37,011 nucleotides of DNA from Streptomyces sp. A012304. Lineage in GTDB: Bacteria > Actinomycetota > Actinomycetes > Streptomycetales > Streptomycetaceae. The notes under the pieces are model-generated. The model had not been told where the DNA came from. It made no database searches and saw only the letters and a program-made list of their open reading frames with translations. The stretch lies in assembly GCF_026008495.1 (NCBI RefSeq), contig NZ_BQUN01000078.1, forward strand, positions 1 to 37,011, given 5' to 3'. Position numbers and translations under genes: made by a program. Positions 16,970-25,314 of the stretch are shown in pieces (within the stretch, counting starts at the first letter, position 1; the number at the start of each line of letters is the position of its first letter).

Positions 16970-17165
16970 GGTGGTGACTCCTGGGTAACTCGCGGCGGTC
17001 GGGACGGGGGCTCCGTACGGGTGGCGGGGCCTGTGCTGATGAGCGTAGAGCCTGTTCGGCCCGCCGATCGCGCAGTGTTCAGGATCACCTCCGACTGGAG
17101 TACGGACGTGGGACGATTTGCATGTTTTCCGGCCCGTTCGAGAGTGGTTCGCAGACGGTTGTCCC

Positions 17166-17189
17166 GCGGATCCGGAAGCGGATCCGGAA
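17166..17189 (+). repeat. Tandem 12-bp repeat before the gene at 17225
   Basis: GCGGATCCGGAA occurs twice head-to-tail (17166-17177, 17178-17189), 36 bp upstream of the GTG start at 17225. Each unit contains the small palindrome CGGATCCG. Confidence 0.8.
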
Positions 17190-17224
17190 GGTTTCCCGGT
17201 CGGTGCAGAGGGGAGGGAGGAGGC

Positions 17225-18067
17225 GTGTCGAAGGTGTCCTCGGTGATCGTTCCGTACGCGGCCTATCTGCGTGTGTACGAGCCGCTGGCGGCCTTCCCCG
17301 AGCCGGAGCGCGCGCACTGGACGCGCTACGCCCGCCGCGCCGAGCGCCCCACCTACCAGGACGAGCTGCGCCGCTCGCTGGCCGATCTGCTGGCCACCCC
17401 GCCGGTGGCGGTGCCGGCGCACGAGAGCGCGGACGCATTCGTCCTCGACGTCGACGGCGTGCTGTGCGTGTGCCCCTGGCGCACCCGGCTGCGCGGCTGG
17501 CAGGCGCTCGAGGAGCTGGGCGATGAGCTGCCCGGCCCGGTCCTGGACGCGGTCCTGCCCCCGGTGGTGCGGCTGGAGGCCGCCCAGGACTACGAGCGCT
17601 GGCTGGCCCGCAACCCCGACGCCCGCCCCTGGATCCGCACGGCGACCTGGCAGGTCCCGCTGAACTGGTTCGTGCTCGTCTCCGACGAGGAGCGCGAGTA
17701 CGACAAGGGGACCGCGGAGGACGCCCCGGTGCTGCGCTATCGCACCCCGATGGTGCAGGCGCGCCGCCGGGTGGCCCGCGGGCTGCGCACGCTCAGGGAC
17801 ACGATCGACGAGGGGCCGCTCATCGACGGCTTGGTGGACGTGGGCCGCTGGCTGGAGGAGTTCCATCCGCGTTCGCTGGTGGAACTGGACTACGGCGGTC
17901 TCGTGCATACGCTGCCGGCCGGCGATCTGGAGGGCGACCACTCGGCGGCCGACGTCGCCGAGGGCATCGCGGCCCTGCGGCGCGGGGACGGCGCGGCGGC
18001 GGGCGAGGCGTACGCGCGGCTGGTGGAGCGGTGGCGGGCGGTACGGGACCGGCGCTCGGCGAACTGA
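17225..18067 (+). CDS. Conserved protein of unknown function between vdh and bldC
   Basis: 280 residues, soluble, no signal peptide. I do not recognise a catalytic family. It is rich in aromatic and charged residues and has distinctive stretches [19 protein letters not shown] (near the N-terminus), [25 protein letters not shown] (about 75-98) and [20 protein letters not shown] (about 139-158), ending in a helical C-terminal part. The gene is found beside bldC in other Streptomyces as I recall (SCO4090 position). The GTG at 17225 follows GGGAGGGAGGAGG. DVDG recalls a HAD motif, but the rest of that family's motifs are absent. Terminator-like folding downstream at 18194-18230. Confidence 0.85.
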   Translation: MSKVSSVIVPYAAYLRVYEPLAAFPEPERAHWTRYARRAERPTYQDELRRSLADLLATPPVAVPAHESADAFVLDVDGVLCVCPWRTRLRGWQALEELGDELPGPVLDAVLPPVVRLEAAQDYERWLARNPDARPWIRTATWQVPLNWFVLVSDEEREYDKGTAEDAPVLRYRTPMVQARRRVARGLRTLRDTIDEGPLIDGLVDVGRWLEEFHPRSLVELDYGGLVHTLPAGDLEGDHSAADVAEGIAALRRGDGAAAGEAYARLVERWRAVRDRRSAN

Positions 18068-18616
18068 CGGTGTGACAGACGCGACAAGCGCTTGCTACGT
18101 GACGTACGTCACGGCCATGGAGGCTTCGAACAGCGTACGGTCGACCGCACTTCACGGAACTGACGGGACGTAGGTCCTGTTCCGGGTCAAAGCCGCAAGG
18201 GTGATGGACCGCACGTACGCGGCCCTTGCGTCGCTTGCCCCTCCTCGTGCCAAAATAGGACAAGGAGTCCGGGGAGGGCTCCCTCCGTCCACTTGTGTTC
18301 CACTGTGGGCGGAATCTCAGCATTGCACGCTTTGGGGGGTCTGGTGACTCCTGATCGTCCTGTGACTGATCGTCACAGTGGCGTGACTGTCCGCTATGGC
18401 ATGGTCCATCGGCTTCCGTCGCCGATGAACACCTGGGGGGCAATTCCATCGGTTTGGCCGACGCGGCTGGACAGATGGTGTAGTTGTAGTGCCGAGGACA
18501 AGCCGTTCGTCCTATAACCGACTCGACTCGCGTCCGCCATTTCGGGCAACGCGGGTCAAGGTGCAGAATTTAGAGGAAAGAACCGAGAAGGTTCGGTTCT
18601 CCCGAGGAGGCCGCTC
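18068..18616 (+). promoter_or_regulatory. Long (549 bp) control region upstream of bldC
   Basis: No convincing gene. Contents: a 16-bp palindrome (18098-18113); a hairpin CGCAAGGG (18194-18201) / CCCTTGCG (18223-18230) with an inner CCGC/GCGG stem, probably ending the upstream gene; repeated GTGACT elements with the inverted repeat CTGTGAC-TGATC-GTCACAG (18360-18378); and TATAAC (18513-18518), a possible -10 about 100 nt before bldC. The size is consistent with a long, multiply regulated leader for a developmental gene. Confidence 0.55.
18098..18113 (+). promoter_or_regulatory. 16-bp palindrome fitting a Crp-type site
   Basis: CGTGACGTACGTCACG is a perfect palindrome containing GTG-N6-GTCAC. 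It lies just after the unknown gene at 17225 and about 500 bp before bldC. Confidence 0.45.
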
Positions 18617-18823
18617 ATGACCGCTCGCACCCCTGATGCTGAGCCGCTGCTGACCCCGGCTGAGGTCGCCACCATGTTCCGCGTTGACCCGAAGACGGTC
18701 ACGCGGTGGGCGAAGGCCGGCAAGCTCACGTCGATCCGCACGCTCGGCGGGCACCGCCGTTATCGCGAGGCCGAGGTCCGCGCCCTGCTGGCGGGCATCC
18801 CGCAGCAGCGCAGCGAGGCCTGA
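18617..18823 (+). CDS. bldC: BldC, MerR-like developmental regulator
   Basis: 68-residue DNA-binding protein required for normal timing of aerial development and antibiotic production in Streptomyces; it binds DNA as head-to-tail arrays on direct repeats. It consists of just the MerR-type winged helix-turn-helix: LLTPAEVATMFRVDPKTVTRWAKAG (about 11-35) and the wing TLGGHRRYREAEVRALL (about 43-59), without a dimerisation helix. I recognise it as BldC by sequence and length. GAGGAGG (18604-18610) sits six bases before the ATG. A strong intrinsic terminator follows at 18939-18978 after a 115-nt 3' region. Confidence 0.97.
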   Translation: MTARTPDAEPLLTPAEVATMFRVDPKTVTRWAKAGKLTSIRTLGGHRRYREAEVRALLAGIPQQRSEA

Positions 18824-18938
18824 CAACTGAATAGCCGGGTGGTGCGCCAGGTCCCCCAATCTGTCGGAGCGCCCGAAACCTAGCTCCACACGACGCGGGT
18901 CTGCCCCAACAGGCCCGTCGCCCACACGGTGCGTCGTC

Positions 18939-18978
18939 GATCGCGCTGGACTCCGCCGGGTCCAGCGCGATCTTTTTT
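18939..18978 (+). terminator. Intrinsic terminator after bldC
   Basis: GATCGCGCTGGA (18939-18950) / TCCAGCGCGATC (18961-18972), a perfect 12-bp stem with a 10-nt loop, followed directly by six T residues (18973-18978). It is the only fully canonical stem-plus-T-run terminator in the window. Confidence 0.93.
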
Positions 18979-19144
18979 GTGCGCTCACGCCTGTGTATCG
19001 GGTGCGTCTGTGAGGAGGCTTGTCGGAGTCTGGGGAGGCTCTGGGAGGGTTCCGGGGGGCATCCTCCGGAGTGGTGCAATTGCACATATTAAATTGACCG
19101 GTTGTAGGAGACCGGTAAGAACCCACGTTTCCAAAACTCATGCG

Positions 19145-19158
19145 GTGACACCCGTCAC
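19145..19158 (+). promoter_or_regulatory. Crp-type site candidate downstream of bldC
   Basis: GTGACACCCGTCAC fits GTGAC-N4-GTCAC. It sits in the non-coding DNA between bldC and the small gene at 19276, with no obvious plus-strand gene to control. Confidence 0.3.
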
Positions 19159-19275
19159 ATGCCACTGGCCTTGTTGCCGTCGGGGCATATGCGCTAGAGA
19201 AGGCTCCCTCTCCAGCTCGCCACGCCTGTAAGGCGGTTGACGCCTCGTCGGACGCGCGGGCCCTTGAGGGGGCGC

Positions 19276-19470
19276 TCAGGCACCCGGGGGGCGCTCGTCC
19301 TCCTGTGCCGCCCTCCCGGGCGTCTCCGTGCCCCGTACGGCGCCGTCCATGGCGAGCCGCAGCAGGCGGTGGCAGATGGGGCAGTGGCGGGTCAGGTGCC
19401 GGTAGGACGACGCGGCCGACAGATGCGCGCGGAGCAACGCCCGCGTTTCGTGCCTAGCCGATGCCGCCAT
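19276..19470 (-). CDS. Small conserved CPIC-motif protein (DUF6274-like)
   Basis: A 64-residue protein whose N-terminal half is conserved-looking: ASARHETRALLRAHLSAASS followed by HLTRHCPICHRLLRLAMD. The HxxxHCPICH arrangement (two Cys plus flanking His) suggests a single zinc site. I believe it matches a small Streptomyces family annotated DUF6274, but this is from memory. The ATG at 19470 has GGAGG six to seven bases upstream; the longer open frame upstream runs into the tRNA gene and is not coding. Function unknown. Confidence 0.7.
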   Translation of the reverse strand: MAASARHETRALLRAHLSAASSYRHLTRHCPICHRLLRLAMDGAVRGTETPGRAAQEDERPPGA

Positions 19471-19620
19471 ACGCCACCTCCAGGTGGGCCACGCCGGGAG
19501 CGGGCCCTGAACTCTGGGGTACCGAGGGAATGTGACGGCGTCAAGGGAGCGGGGCGCGTGCGGGCCGGCTCCAGGGGGCGGGCGTACGGACAGCCAGGCC
19601 CCGAAGACCAGTGGATACGC

Positions 19621-19654
19621 AGAAGGCCCGCCCCCTTGCCGGGGCGGGCCTTCT
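19621..19654 (-). terminator. Terminator after tRNA-Asp copy 1
   Basis: Perfect 14-bp inverted repeat AGAAGGCCCGCCCC (19621-19634) / GGGGCGGGCCTTCT (19641-19654), immediately downstream of the minus-strand tRNA-Asp. Confidence 0.85.
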
Positions 19655-19663
19655 GCATCGATG

Positions 19664-19738
19664 CGGTCCTGACGGGATTTGAACCCGCGGCCTCCACCTT
19701 GACAGGGTGGCGAGCACTCCAAACTGCTCCACAGGACC
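19664..19738 (-). tRNA. tRNA-Asp(GUC), copy 1
   Basis: On the minus strand from 19738: acceptor GGTCCTG / CAGGACC, anticodon arm CCACC-CTGTCAA-GGTGG giving GTC, T-arm GCGGG-TTCAAAT-CCCGT, discriminator G. 75 nt; CCA not encoded. Identical to the copy at 25433-25507. Confidence 0.96.
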
Positions 19739-19831
19739 AGGTTTCGCGGCGCTTTTCCTGCGTTGCGCTGCGAGAAGGACTGTACAGGAGGGTGAGCCCC
19801 CTGGTCGAACTCACCCTGCGTAGAGGACCGG

Positions 19832-22800
19832 CTACGGCACGGCGGCGTCGATCGCCTTCACGATCCGCTTGTCGGAGACCGGATACGCCGTGCCCAGCGC
19901 GTGGGCGAAATAGCTCACCCGCAGCTCCTCGATCATCCAGCGGATGTCCAGGACCTGCTGTGGCACCGGCCGGCCCTGGGGCAGCTGCTCCAGCAGCCAC
20001 GCGTACTCGTCCTGCATCTCCTGGACCTTCTCCATGCGGGTGGTGTCCCGTTGGACGTTGGTCGGCATCTGCTGCAGGCGCCGGTCCACGGCCACCAGGT
20101 AGCGCATCAGGTCCGGCAGCCGCCGCAGACCCGTCTGTGTCACGAAGCCGGGCTTCACGAGGGCGTCCAGCTGCCTGCGCACGTCCGTCAGGTTCGCGAG
20201 CAGCACCGGGCTGGTGACGGTCTTCAGCCGGCGCTCACAGGCCTGCCAGGCGGCCAGCACCTGCTGCACCTGCCCGACCGTCCGCACGGTCGTGTCGACG
20301 ATGTCCGCGCGCACCTTGTCGTACAGCTTCCGGTAGGACTCCTCGTCCCAGGCCGGCCCGCCGAAGTCGGCGATCAGCCGGTCCGCCGCCGCCATCGCGC
20401 AGTCGTCGAAGAGCGCCTGGATGGAGCCGTGCGGGTTGGAGGACAGCGCGAGCTTCTGGGCGTTCGTCAGCTTCTCGGAGGCGAACTTCGCCGGGTTGAC
20501 CGGGATGTTGCGCAGGATCAGCCGCCGGGTGCCCTTCCACATCGCCTCGGCCTGCTCCGCCTCCGTGTCGAAGAGCCGTACGGAGACGGTGTCGCCGTCG
20601 TCGACCAGCGCCGGGTACGCCTTCACGGGCTGGCCGGCGCGGCGGGTCTCGAAGACGCGGGTGAGCGCGCCGATCGTCCAGTCGGTCAGGCCCTCGCGTT
20701 CCAGGGACTCACCGCCCTGCCGCTCGGCGGTGGCCGCGGCGGCCTGGGAGAGGGCCTGGCGGGCCTTCGGCTTCAGCCGGAGCTTCAGCGTCTCCAGATC
20801 CTTGTCCTCGGCCAGCTTGCGCCGCCGCTCGTCGACGATCCGGAAGGTGATCTTCAGGTGGTCGGGGAGTTTCGACCAGTCGAAGTCGTCCGCCTCGAAG
20901 GGCACGCCGACCATCCGCTTCAGCTCACGGGCCATGGCCGTGGTGAGCGGCTCCTGGAGCGGAACCGCCTGGTCGAGGAACCGCTTGGCGAAGTTCGGCG
21001 CGGGCACGTAGTTGCGGCGGATCGGCTTGGGCAGGGAGCGGATCAGCTCGGTGACGACCTCTTCCCGCAGGCCCGGGATCTGCCAGTCGAAGCCCTCGTC
21101 GGTGACCTGGTTGAGGACCTGGAGCGGGATGTGCACGGTCACGCCGTCCGCGTCCGCGCCCGGCTCGAACTGGTAGGTCACCCGGAACTTCAGCGGCCCC
21201 TGCCGCCAGGAGTCCGGGTAGTCGGCCTTGGTGACCGCCTCCGCCGACTCCCGGATCAGCATCTCCCGCTCGAAGTCCAGGAAGTCGGGCTGCTCGTGCC
21301 GCTTGCGCTTCCACCAGGAGTCGAAGTGGGCACCGGACACCACGTGGTCGGGCACCCGCTGGTCGTAGAAGTCGAACAGCGTCTCGTCGTCGACCACGAT
21401 GTCCCGGCGCCGCGCCCGGTGCTCCAACTCCTCGACCTCGCTGAGGAGTCTGCGGTTGTCGGCGAAGAACTTGTGGTGGGTGCGCCAGTCGCCCTCCACG
21501 AGCGCGTTGCGAATGAAAAGCTCGCGGCTCGTCTCCGGGTCGACACGGCCGTAGTTCACCTTCCGCTGGGCGACGATCGGCACGCCGTACAGCGTGACCT
21601 TCTCGTACGCCATCACGGCGGCCTGGTCCTTCTCCCAGTGCGGCTCGCTGTACGTCCGCTTCAGCAGGTGGCCGGCGAGCGGCTCGACCCACTCGGGCTC
21701 GATCTTCGCGTTGACGCGGGCCCAGAGGCGGCTGGTCTCCACCAGTTCCGCCGACATGACGAACCGGGGCTGCTTCTTGAAGAGCGCCGAGCCGGGGAAG
21801 ATCGCGAACTTGGCGTTGCGGGCGCCGAGGTACTCGTTCTTGTTGCCGTCCTTCACGTCCTTCATCCCGATGTGGGAGAGGAGGCCGGCGAGCAGGGAGG
21901 TATGGATGCTGTCGGCGGGGGCGTCCTGCTCGTTGAGGTGGATGCCCATCTGCTTGGCGACGGTCCGCAACTGCGTGTAGATGTCCTGCCATTCGCGGAT
22001 GCGCAGGAAGTTGAGGTACTCCTGCTTGCACATCCGGCGGAAGGACGACGAGCCGCGCTCGCGCTGCTGCTCACGGACGTACCGCCACAGGTTGAGGTAG
22101 GCGAGGAAGTCGCTGGTCTCGTCCTTGAAGCGGGCGTGCTGCTGGTCGGCCTGGGTCTGCTTGTCGGCCGGGCGCTCGCGGGGGTCCTGGATGGACAGCG
22201 CGGCGGCTATGACCATGACCTCGCGGACACAGCCGTTCTTGTCGGCCTCCAGCACCATCCGGGCCAGGCGCGGGTCGACGGGCAGCTGGGCCAGCTTGCG
22301 GCCGGTCTGCGTGAGCCGCTTGCGCGGGTCCTTCTGGACCGGGTCGAGCGCGCCCAGCTCCTGGAGGAGCTGCACGCCGTCGCGGATGTTGCGGTGGTCC
22401 GGCGGGTCGATGAACGGGAACTTCTCGATGTCACCGAGGCCGGCCGCGGTCATCTGCAGGATGACGCTCGCCAGGTTCGTACGGAGGATCTCCGCGTCCG
22501 TGAACTCCGGCCGGGCGAGGAAGTCGTCCTCGCTGTAGAGGCGGATGCAGATGCCGTCACTCGTCCGGCCGCAGCGGCCCTTGCGCTGGTTGGCGCTGGC
22601 CTGCGAGATCGGCTCGATGGGCAGTCGCTGCACCTTGGTGCGGTGGCTGTACCGGCTGATCCGGGCGAAGCCGGGGTCGATGACGTACTTGATCCCCGGG
22701 ACGGTCAGTGACGTCTCCGCCACGTTGGTCGCCAGAACGATCCTGCGACCGGTGTGCGGCTGGAAGACCCGGTGCTGCTCGGCGTGCGAGAGCCGGGCGT

Positions 22801-23776
22801 ACAGCGGGAGTACTTCCGTGAACCGGTACTTCTTCTTCTCCAGCGCGTCCGCGGTGTCCCGGATCTCCCGCTCACCGGAGAGGAAGACGAGGATGTCGCC
22901 CCGCCCCTCGCCCATCAGTTCCTCGACGGCGTCGGTGATCGCGGTGATCTGGTCCCGGTCGGCGTCCTCGGAGTCCTCCTCCAGCAGCGGCCGGTACCGC
23001 ACCTCCACCGGGTACGTCCGCCCGCTGACCTCGATGATCGGCGCGTCACCGAAGTGCCGGGAGAACCGCTCGGGGTCGATGGTCGCGGAGGTGATGACGA
23101 CCTTGAGATCGGGCCGGCGCGGCAGCAGCTGGGCGAGGTAGCCCAGCAGGAAGTCGATGTTGAGGGACCGCTCGTGGGCCTCGTCGATGATGATCGTGTC
23201 GTAGGCGCGCAGCTCGCGGTCGGTCTGGATCTCCGCGAGCAGGATGCCGTCGGTCATCAGCTTCACGAAGGTCGCGTCCGGGTTCACCTGGTCGGTGAAT
23301 CGCACCTTCCAGCCGACGGCCTCCCCGAGCGGCGTCCTCAGTTCTTCGGCCACGCGCTCGGCGACGGTCCGGGCGGCGATACGGCGGGGCTGGGTGTGCC
23401 CGATCATGCCGCGCACACCCCGCCCCAGCTCCATGCAGATCTTCGGGATCTGGGTGGTCTTTCCGGACCCGGTCTCACCGGCGACGATGACGACCTGGTG
23501 ATCACGGATGGCGTCCGCGATCTCGTCCTTCTTCTGACTGACCGGAAGCTGCTCCGGGTAGGTCACGGCGGGCACCCGGGCCCGACGTGCCTTCATCCGC
23601 TCCTCGGCCAGCGCGACCTCCGCCTCGATCTCGTCGAGAACGGCGGCACGGGCCTCCGGCTTACGGATCTTGCGCGCGCCTTCGAGTCTGCGCCCGAGCC
23701 GGTGCGCGTCACGCAGGGACAGCTCGGCCAGACGGGGGGCGAGGGCGCCGAGGGCGGGGGCGGGGTGCGTAGACAT
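19832..23776 (-). CDS. hrpA: ATP-dependent RNA helicase HrpA (DEAH box)
   Basis: A 1314-residue DEAH/RHA helicase, full length for HrpA. Walker A GETGSGKT (100-107), DEAH (198-201), SAT (230-232) and motif VI QRKGRCGR (397-404) define the helicase core; then come the winged-helix/ratchet and OB-fold regions, and the long HrpA-specific C-terminal extension (DUF3418 type), ending in LRVSYFAHALGTAYPVSDKRI. E. coli HrpA rescues stalled or collided ribosomes on mRNA; the same role is likely. The ATG at 23776 has only a weak purine stretch upstream. Nothing in the motifs suggests loss of function. Confidence 0.96.
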   Translation of the reverse strand: MSTHPAPALGALAPRLAELSLRDAHRLGRRLEGARKIRKPEARAAVLDEIEAEVALAEERMKARRARVPAVTYPEQLPVSQKKDEIADAIRDHQVVIVAGETGSGKTTQIPKICMELGRGVRGMIGHTQPRRIAARTVAERVAEELRTPLGEAVGWKVRFTDQVNPDATFVKLMTDGILLAEIQTDRELRAYDTIIIDEAHERSLNIDFLLGYLAQLLPRRPDLKVVITSATIDPERFSRHFGDAPIIEVSGRTYPVEVRYRPLLEEDSEDADRDQITAITDAVEELMGEGRGDILVFLSGEREIRDTADALEKKKYRFTEVLPLYARLSHAEQHRVFQPHTGRRIVLATNVAETSLTVPGIKYVIDPGFARISRYSHRTKVQRLPIEPISQASANQRKGRCGRTSDGICIRLYSEDDFLARPEFTDAEILRTNLASVILQMTAAGLGDIEKFPFIDPPDHRNIRDGVQLLQELGALDPVQKDPRKRLTQTGRKLAQLPVDPRLARMVLEADKNGCVREVMVIAAALSIQDPRERPADKQTQADQQHARFKDETSDFLAYLNLWRYVREQQRERGSSSFRRMCKQEYLNFLRIREWQDIYTQLRTVAKQMGIHLNEQDAPADSIHTSLLAGLLSHIGMKDVKDGNKNEYLGARNAKFAIFPGSALFKKQPRFVMSAELVETSRLWARVNAKIEPEWVEPLAGHLLKRTYSEPHWEKDQAAVMAYEKVTLYGVPIVAQRKVNYGRVDPETSRELFIRNALVEGDWRTHHKFFADNRRLLSEVEELEHRARRRDIVVDDETLFDFYDQRVPDHVVSGAHFDSWWKRKRHEQPDFLDFEREMLIRESAEAVTKADYPDSWRQGPLKFRVTYQFEPGADADGVTVHIPLQVLNQVTDEGFDWQIPGLREEVVTELIRSLPKPIRRNYVPAPNFAKRFLDQAVPLQEPLTTAMARELKRMVGVPFEADDFDWSKLPDHLKITFRIVDERRRKLAEDKDLETLKLRLKPKARQALSQAAAATAERQGGESLEREGLTDWTIGALTRVFETRRAGQPVKAYPALVDDGDTVSVRLFDTEAEQAEAMWKGTRRLILRNIPVNPAKFASEKLTNAQKLALSSNPHGSIQALFDDCAMAAADRLIADFGGPAWDEESYRKLYDKVRADIVDTTVRTVGQVQQVLAAWQACERRLKTVTSPVLLANLTDVRRQLDALVKPGFVTQTGLRRLPDLMRYLVAVDRRLQQMPTNVQRDTTRMEKVQEMQDEYAWLLEQLPQGRPVPQQVLDIRWMIEELRVSYFAHALGTAYPVSDKRIVKAIDAAVP

Positions 23777-23848
23777 ACGGGATCCAGGATCTCATCCCGG
23801 CGAAAAACCTGGCGAACGCTTTTGGGCGCCGCCGGCCGGGTGTCCCGC

Positions 23849-24022
23849 TCAGACCTTCCGGACGGGCGGCCGCTGCCAGGCGGCGTACAGCGCCGACAGG
23901 GCGGACCCGAGGACGGCCACGTCCTGGGCGGAGGCCCGCCCACTCATGACCAGGACGACTCCGGTGACGAGGACGGCGACGAAGACGGCGGCGTCCGTAC
24001 GGCGGTGCGCGGGCTGGTGCAT
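23849..24022 (-). CDS. Small membrane protein, unknown
   Basis: 57 residues with one clear membrane helix (AAVFVAVLVTGVVLVMSGRA, 11-30) and a second weaker hydrophobic stretch (VAVLGSALSALYAAW, 35-49), both ends positively charged. The ATG at 24022 is preceded by GAAGGA at a 7-nt spacing. It is divergent from the gene at 24205; the 182-bp gap between them contains the nested palindromes. I do not recognise the family. Confidence 0.6.
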   Translation of the reverse strand: MHQPAHRRTDAAVFVAVLVTGVVLVMSGRASAQDVAVLGSALSALYAAWQRPPVRKV

Positions 24023-24113
24023 CTCTGATTCCTTCCGAGTGACGGGGCCGCCCCGGCGGGGCCCCTGTGACATCCATCCTGGGGGCGTGCGGAGCGGTCG
24101 CCGGGAGGGCGCC

Positions 24114-24183
24114 GATACGCCTTGGTCCGACCTTCTTGACTGGATACGCGCGCGCGTATCAGTAGACATAAGGTCGGACCAAG
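24114..24183. promoter_or_regulatory. Nested palindromes: candidate operator/iteron region
   Basis: Outer perfect 14-bp arms CTTGGTCCGACCTT (24121-24134) and AAGGTCGGACCAAG (24170-24183) enclose a perfect 18-bp palindrome GATACGCGCGCGCGTATC (24143-24160). A third GATACGC half-site lies at 24114-24120. TTGACT (24136-24141), a -35-like box, sits between the left outer arm and the inner palindrome, and TAGACA (24163-24168) follows it, so a bound protein would cover the promoter of the gene at 24205. That gene's product is the first candidate for the binder. Confidence 0.75.
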
Positions 24184-24204
24184 AGGCCATGATCGGGAGG
24201 TTCG

Positions 24205-25314
24205 GTGGCGGGGCGGACGCTGGTGCAGGAGAGGGCGGAGAAGAGGGAGCGGACACTGCGGCGGATGGTCCGGGACGGCTCGCTGAACGATGTGCTCGAC
24301 GCGACCGAGACCCTGTGGCGCGACGGGGAGAGCCCGGCTCGGATCCGGCTGCGGGCGGCGTACACCCGCAACGCCCGGAAGCCGGACGTGGAGCTGGACG
24401 AGCGCAGACGACCGCCGGTCGAGGCGATGCCCCGTTTCGCGCAGCTGCTGGTGTCGCAGGGGGTGGCCATGCAGTTCCACCTGACGGCCCTCTTCGCCGC
24501 CCAGTGCACCACCGCCCCGGGCCGCTACTGGCGCAACACCATCCCCCTGGACCGCCGCCAGGACGACGCGGAGGTCACCTGGCTGGAGCTGGTGGCCTCC
24601 CCGGCCGGATCCGGCCGGGACAGGGACTACGTCTCCGGGCATACGGCGAACAAGCTGCGCCAGTTCCGGGCGGCGCTGGCGACGCTGTCGAGGAAAGGCC
24701 TGGTCGGGCTGGGGCAGAGCGTCAGGGGCCGCCGGTACGACGGGTTCGAGCTGCTGACCGAGGGGCGGCGGAACACCCGCGCGGGCGCTTCCCGCTACAA
24801 GGTCCCCCTGGCCTCGGAGGCCTGCCTGCCCGTGCCGAGGGAGTTCTTCACCCGGGGCTGGGTGCATGTCCTGACCAAGAGCGAGACGGCGGCCTATCTG
24901 ATGTGGCTGCACCAGGGCGCGGCGACGACGTACGTCACGGTGGGCTGGGAGACCCGGGCCGGCCTCTACGGCCTCGGCCAGGACGTCTACGACACCCATC
25001 AGGCGCTGGCCGCCTTCGGTCTGCTGGAGGTGGAGCGACCCGAGGGCCGCCGCGACAACGGCACCTGGCGGGGCTACGGCAGGGGATCCACCCCGCGCCG
25101 GCACCGTGTCCGTGCCGTACCGGACGCCCTGGCCCAGGACCCGCTGCGGATCGTCCCGGCGGCCCTGCGCAAGTGCGCCGCCCTCGGCACGTGGTCCCGC
25201 CCGCTCGACCGGTCCCACCCGCTCGCCCGGTCCGGATCCCTCGACCAGCCTCCATCTTTCGACCGGACCTCGTCCTTCGACCGGTCCGTGAACGAGGACA
25301 CCCCCACCGGGTGA
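24205..25314 (+). CDS. Unrecognised protein, possible tandem winged-helix DNA-binding protein
   Basis: 369 residues, basic, soluble; I do not recognise the family. Two regions look like winged-helix units: about 78-190 (SGHTANKLRQFRAALATLSR, then KGLVGLGQSVRGRRYDGFELL as a wing) and about 215-306 (TKSETAAYLMWLHQGAATTY, TRAGLYGLGQDVYDTHQALA, then FGLLEVERPEG as a wing). Two tandem winged helices occur in some plasmid replication initiators and in DnaD-like proteins; this is inference from pattern only. The C-terminus (about 333-369) is disordered and repetitive (SFDRTSSFDRS). The GTG at 24205 follows GGGAGG at four bases. Nested palindromes lie upstream, and the stop codon is the loop of a 15-bp hairpin. 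Its isolation between hrpA and the tRNA cluster suggests an accessory gene. Confidence 0.8.
   Translation: MAGRTLVQERAEKRERTLRRMVRDGSLNDVLDATETLWRDGESPARIRLRAAYTRNARKPDVELDERRRPPVEAMPRFAQLLVSQGVAMQFHLTALFAAQCTTAPGRYWRNTIPLDRRQDDAEVTWLELVASPAGSGRDRDYVSGHTANKLRQFRAALATLSRKGLVGLGQSVRGRRYDGFELLTEGRRNTRAGASRYKVPLASEACLPVPREFFTRGWVHVLTKSETAAYLMWLHQGAATTYVTVGWETRAGLYGLGQDVYDTHQALAAFGLLEVERPEGRRDNGTWRGYGRGSTPRRHRVRAVPDALAQDPLRIVPAALRKCAALGTWSRPLDRSHPLARSGSLDQPPSFDRTSSFDRSVNEDTPTG

Larger units (their letters stand above)
18824..19275. other. Non-coding region downstream of bldC with terminator and AT-rich patch
   Basis: No protein gene is supported. After the bldC terminator (18939-18978) comes an unusually AT-rich stretch at about 19074-19110: the perfect palindrome GTGCAATTGCAC (19074-19085), then ATATTAAATTGACC, then two ACCGGT copies (19098-19103, 19112-19117). 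TTGACC (19094-19099) could be a plus-strand -35, with TAAGAA 16 nt later. A Crp-type site follows at 19145-19158. Whether something is transcribed here, such as a small RNA, is open. Confidence 0.45.

Noticed and set aside
17447..17470. DVDG in the gene at 17225 as a HAD phosphatase motif
   Set aside because: The other HAD motifs (conserved Ser/Thr, Lys, DD pair) are not found at suitable distances.
18293..18517. Possible small protein (74 codons) upstream of bldC
   Set aside because: No ribosome site at the start, no recognisable motif, atypical composition; I treat it as leader or control DNA, although the 3' part (from ATG 18424) could be re-examined for conservation.
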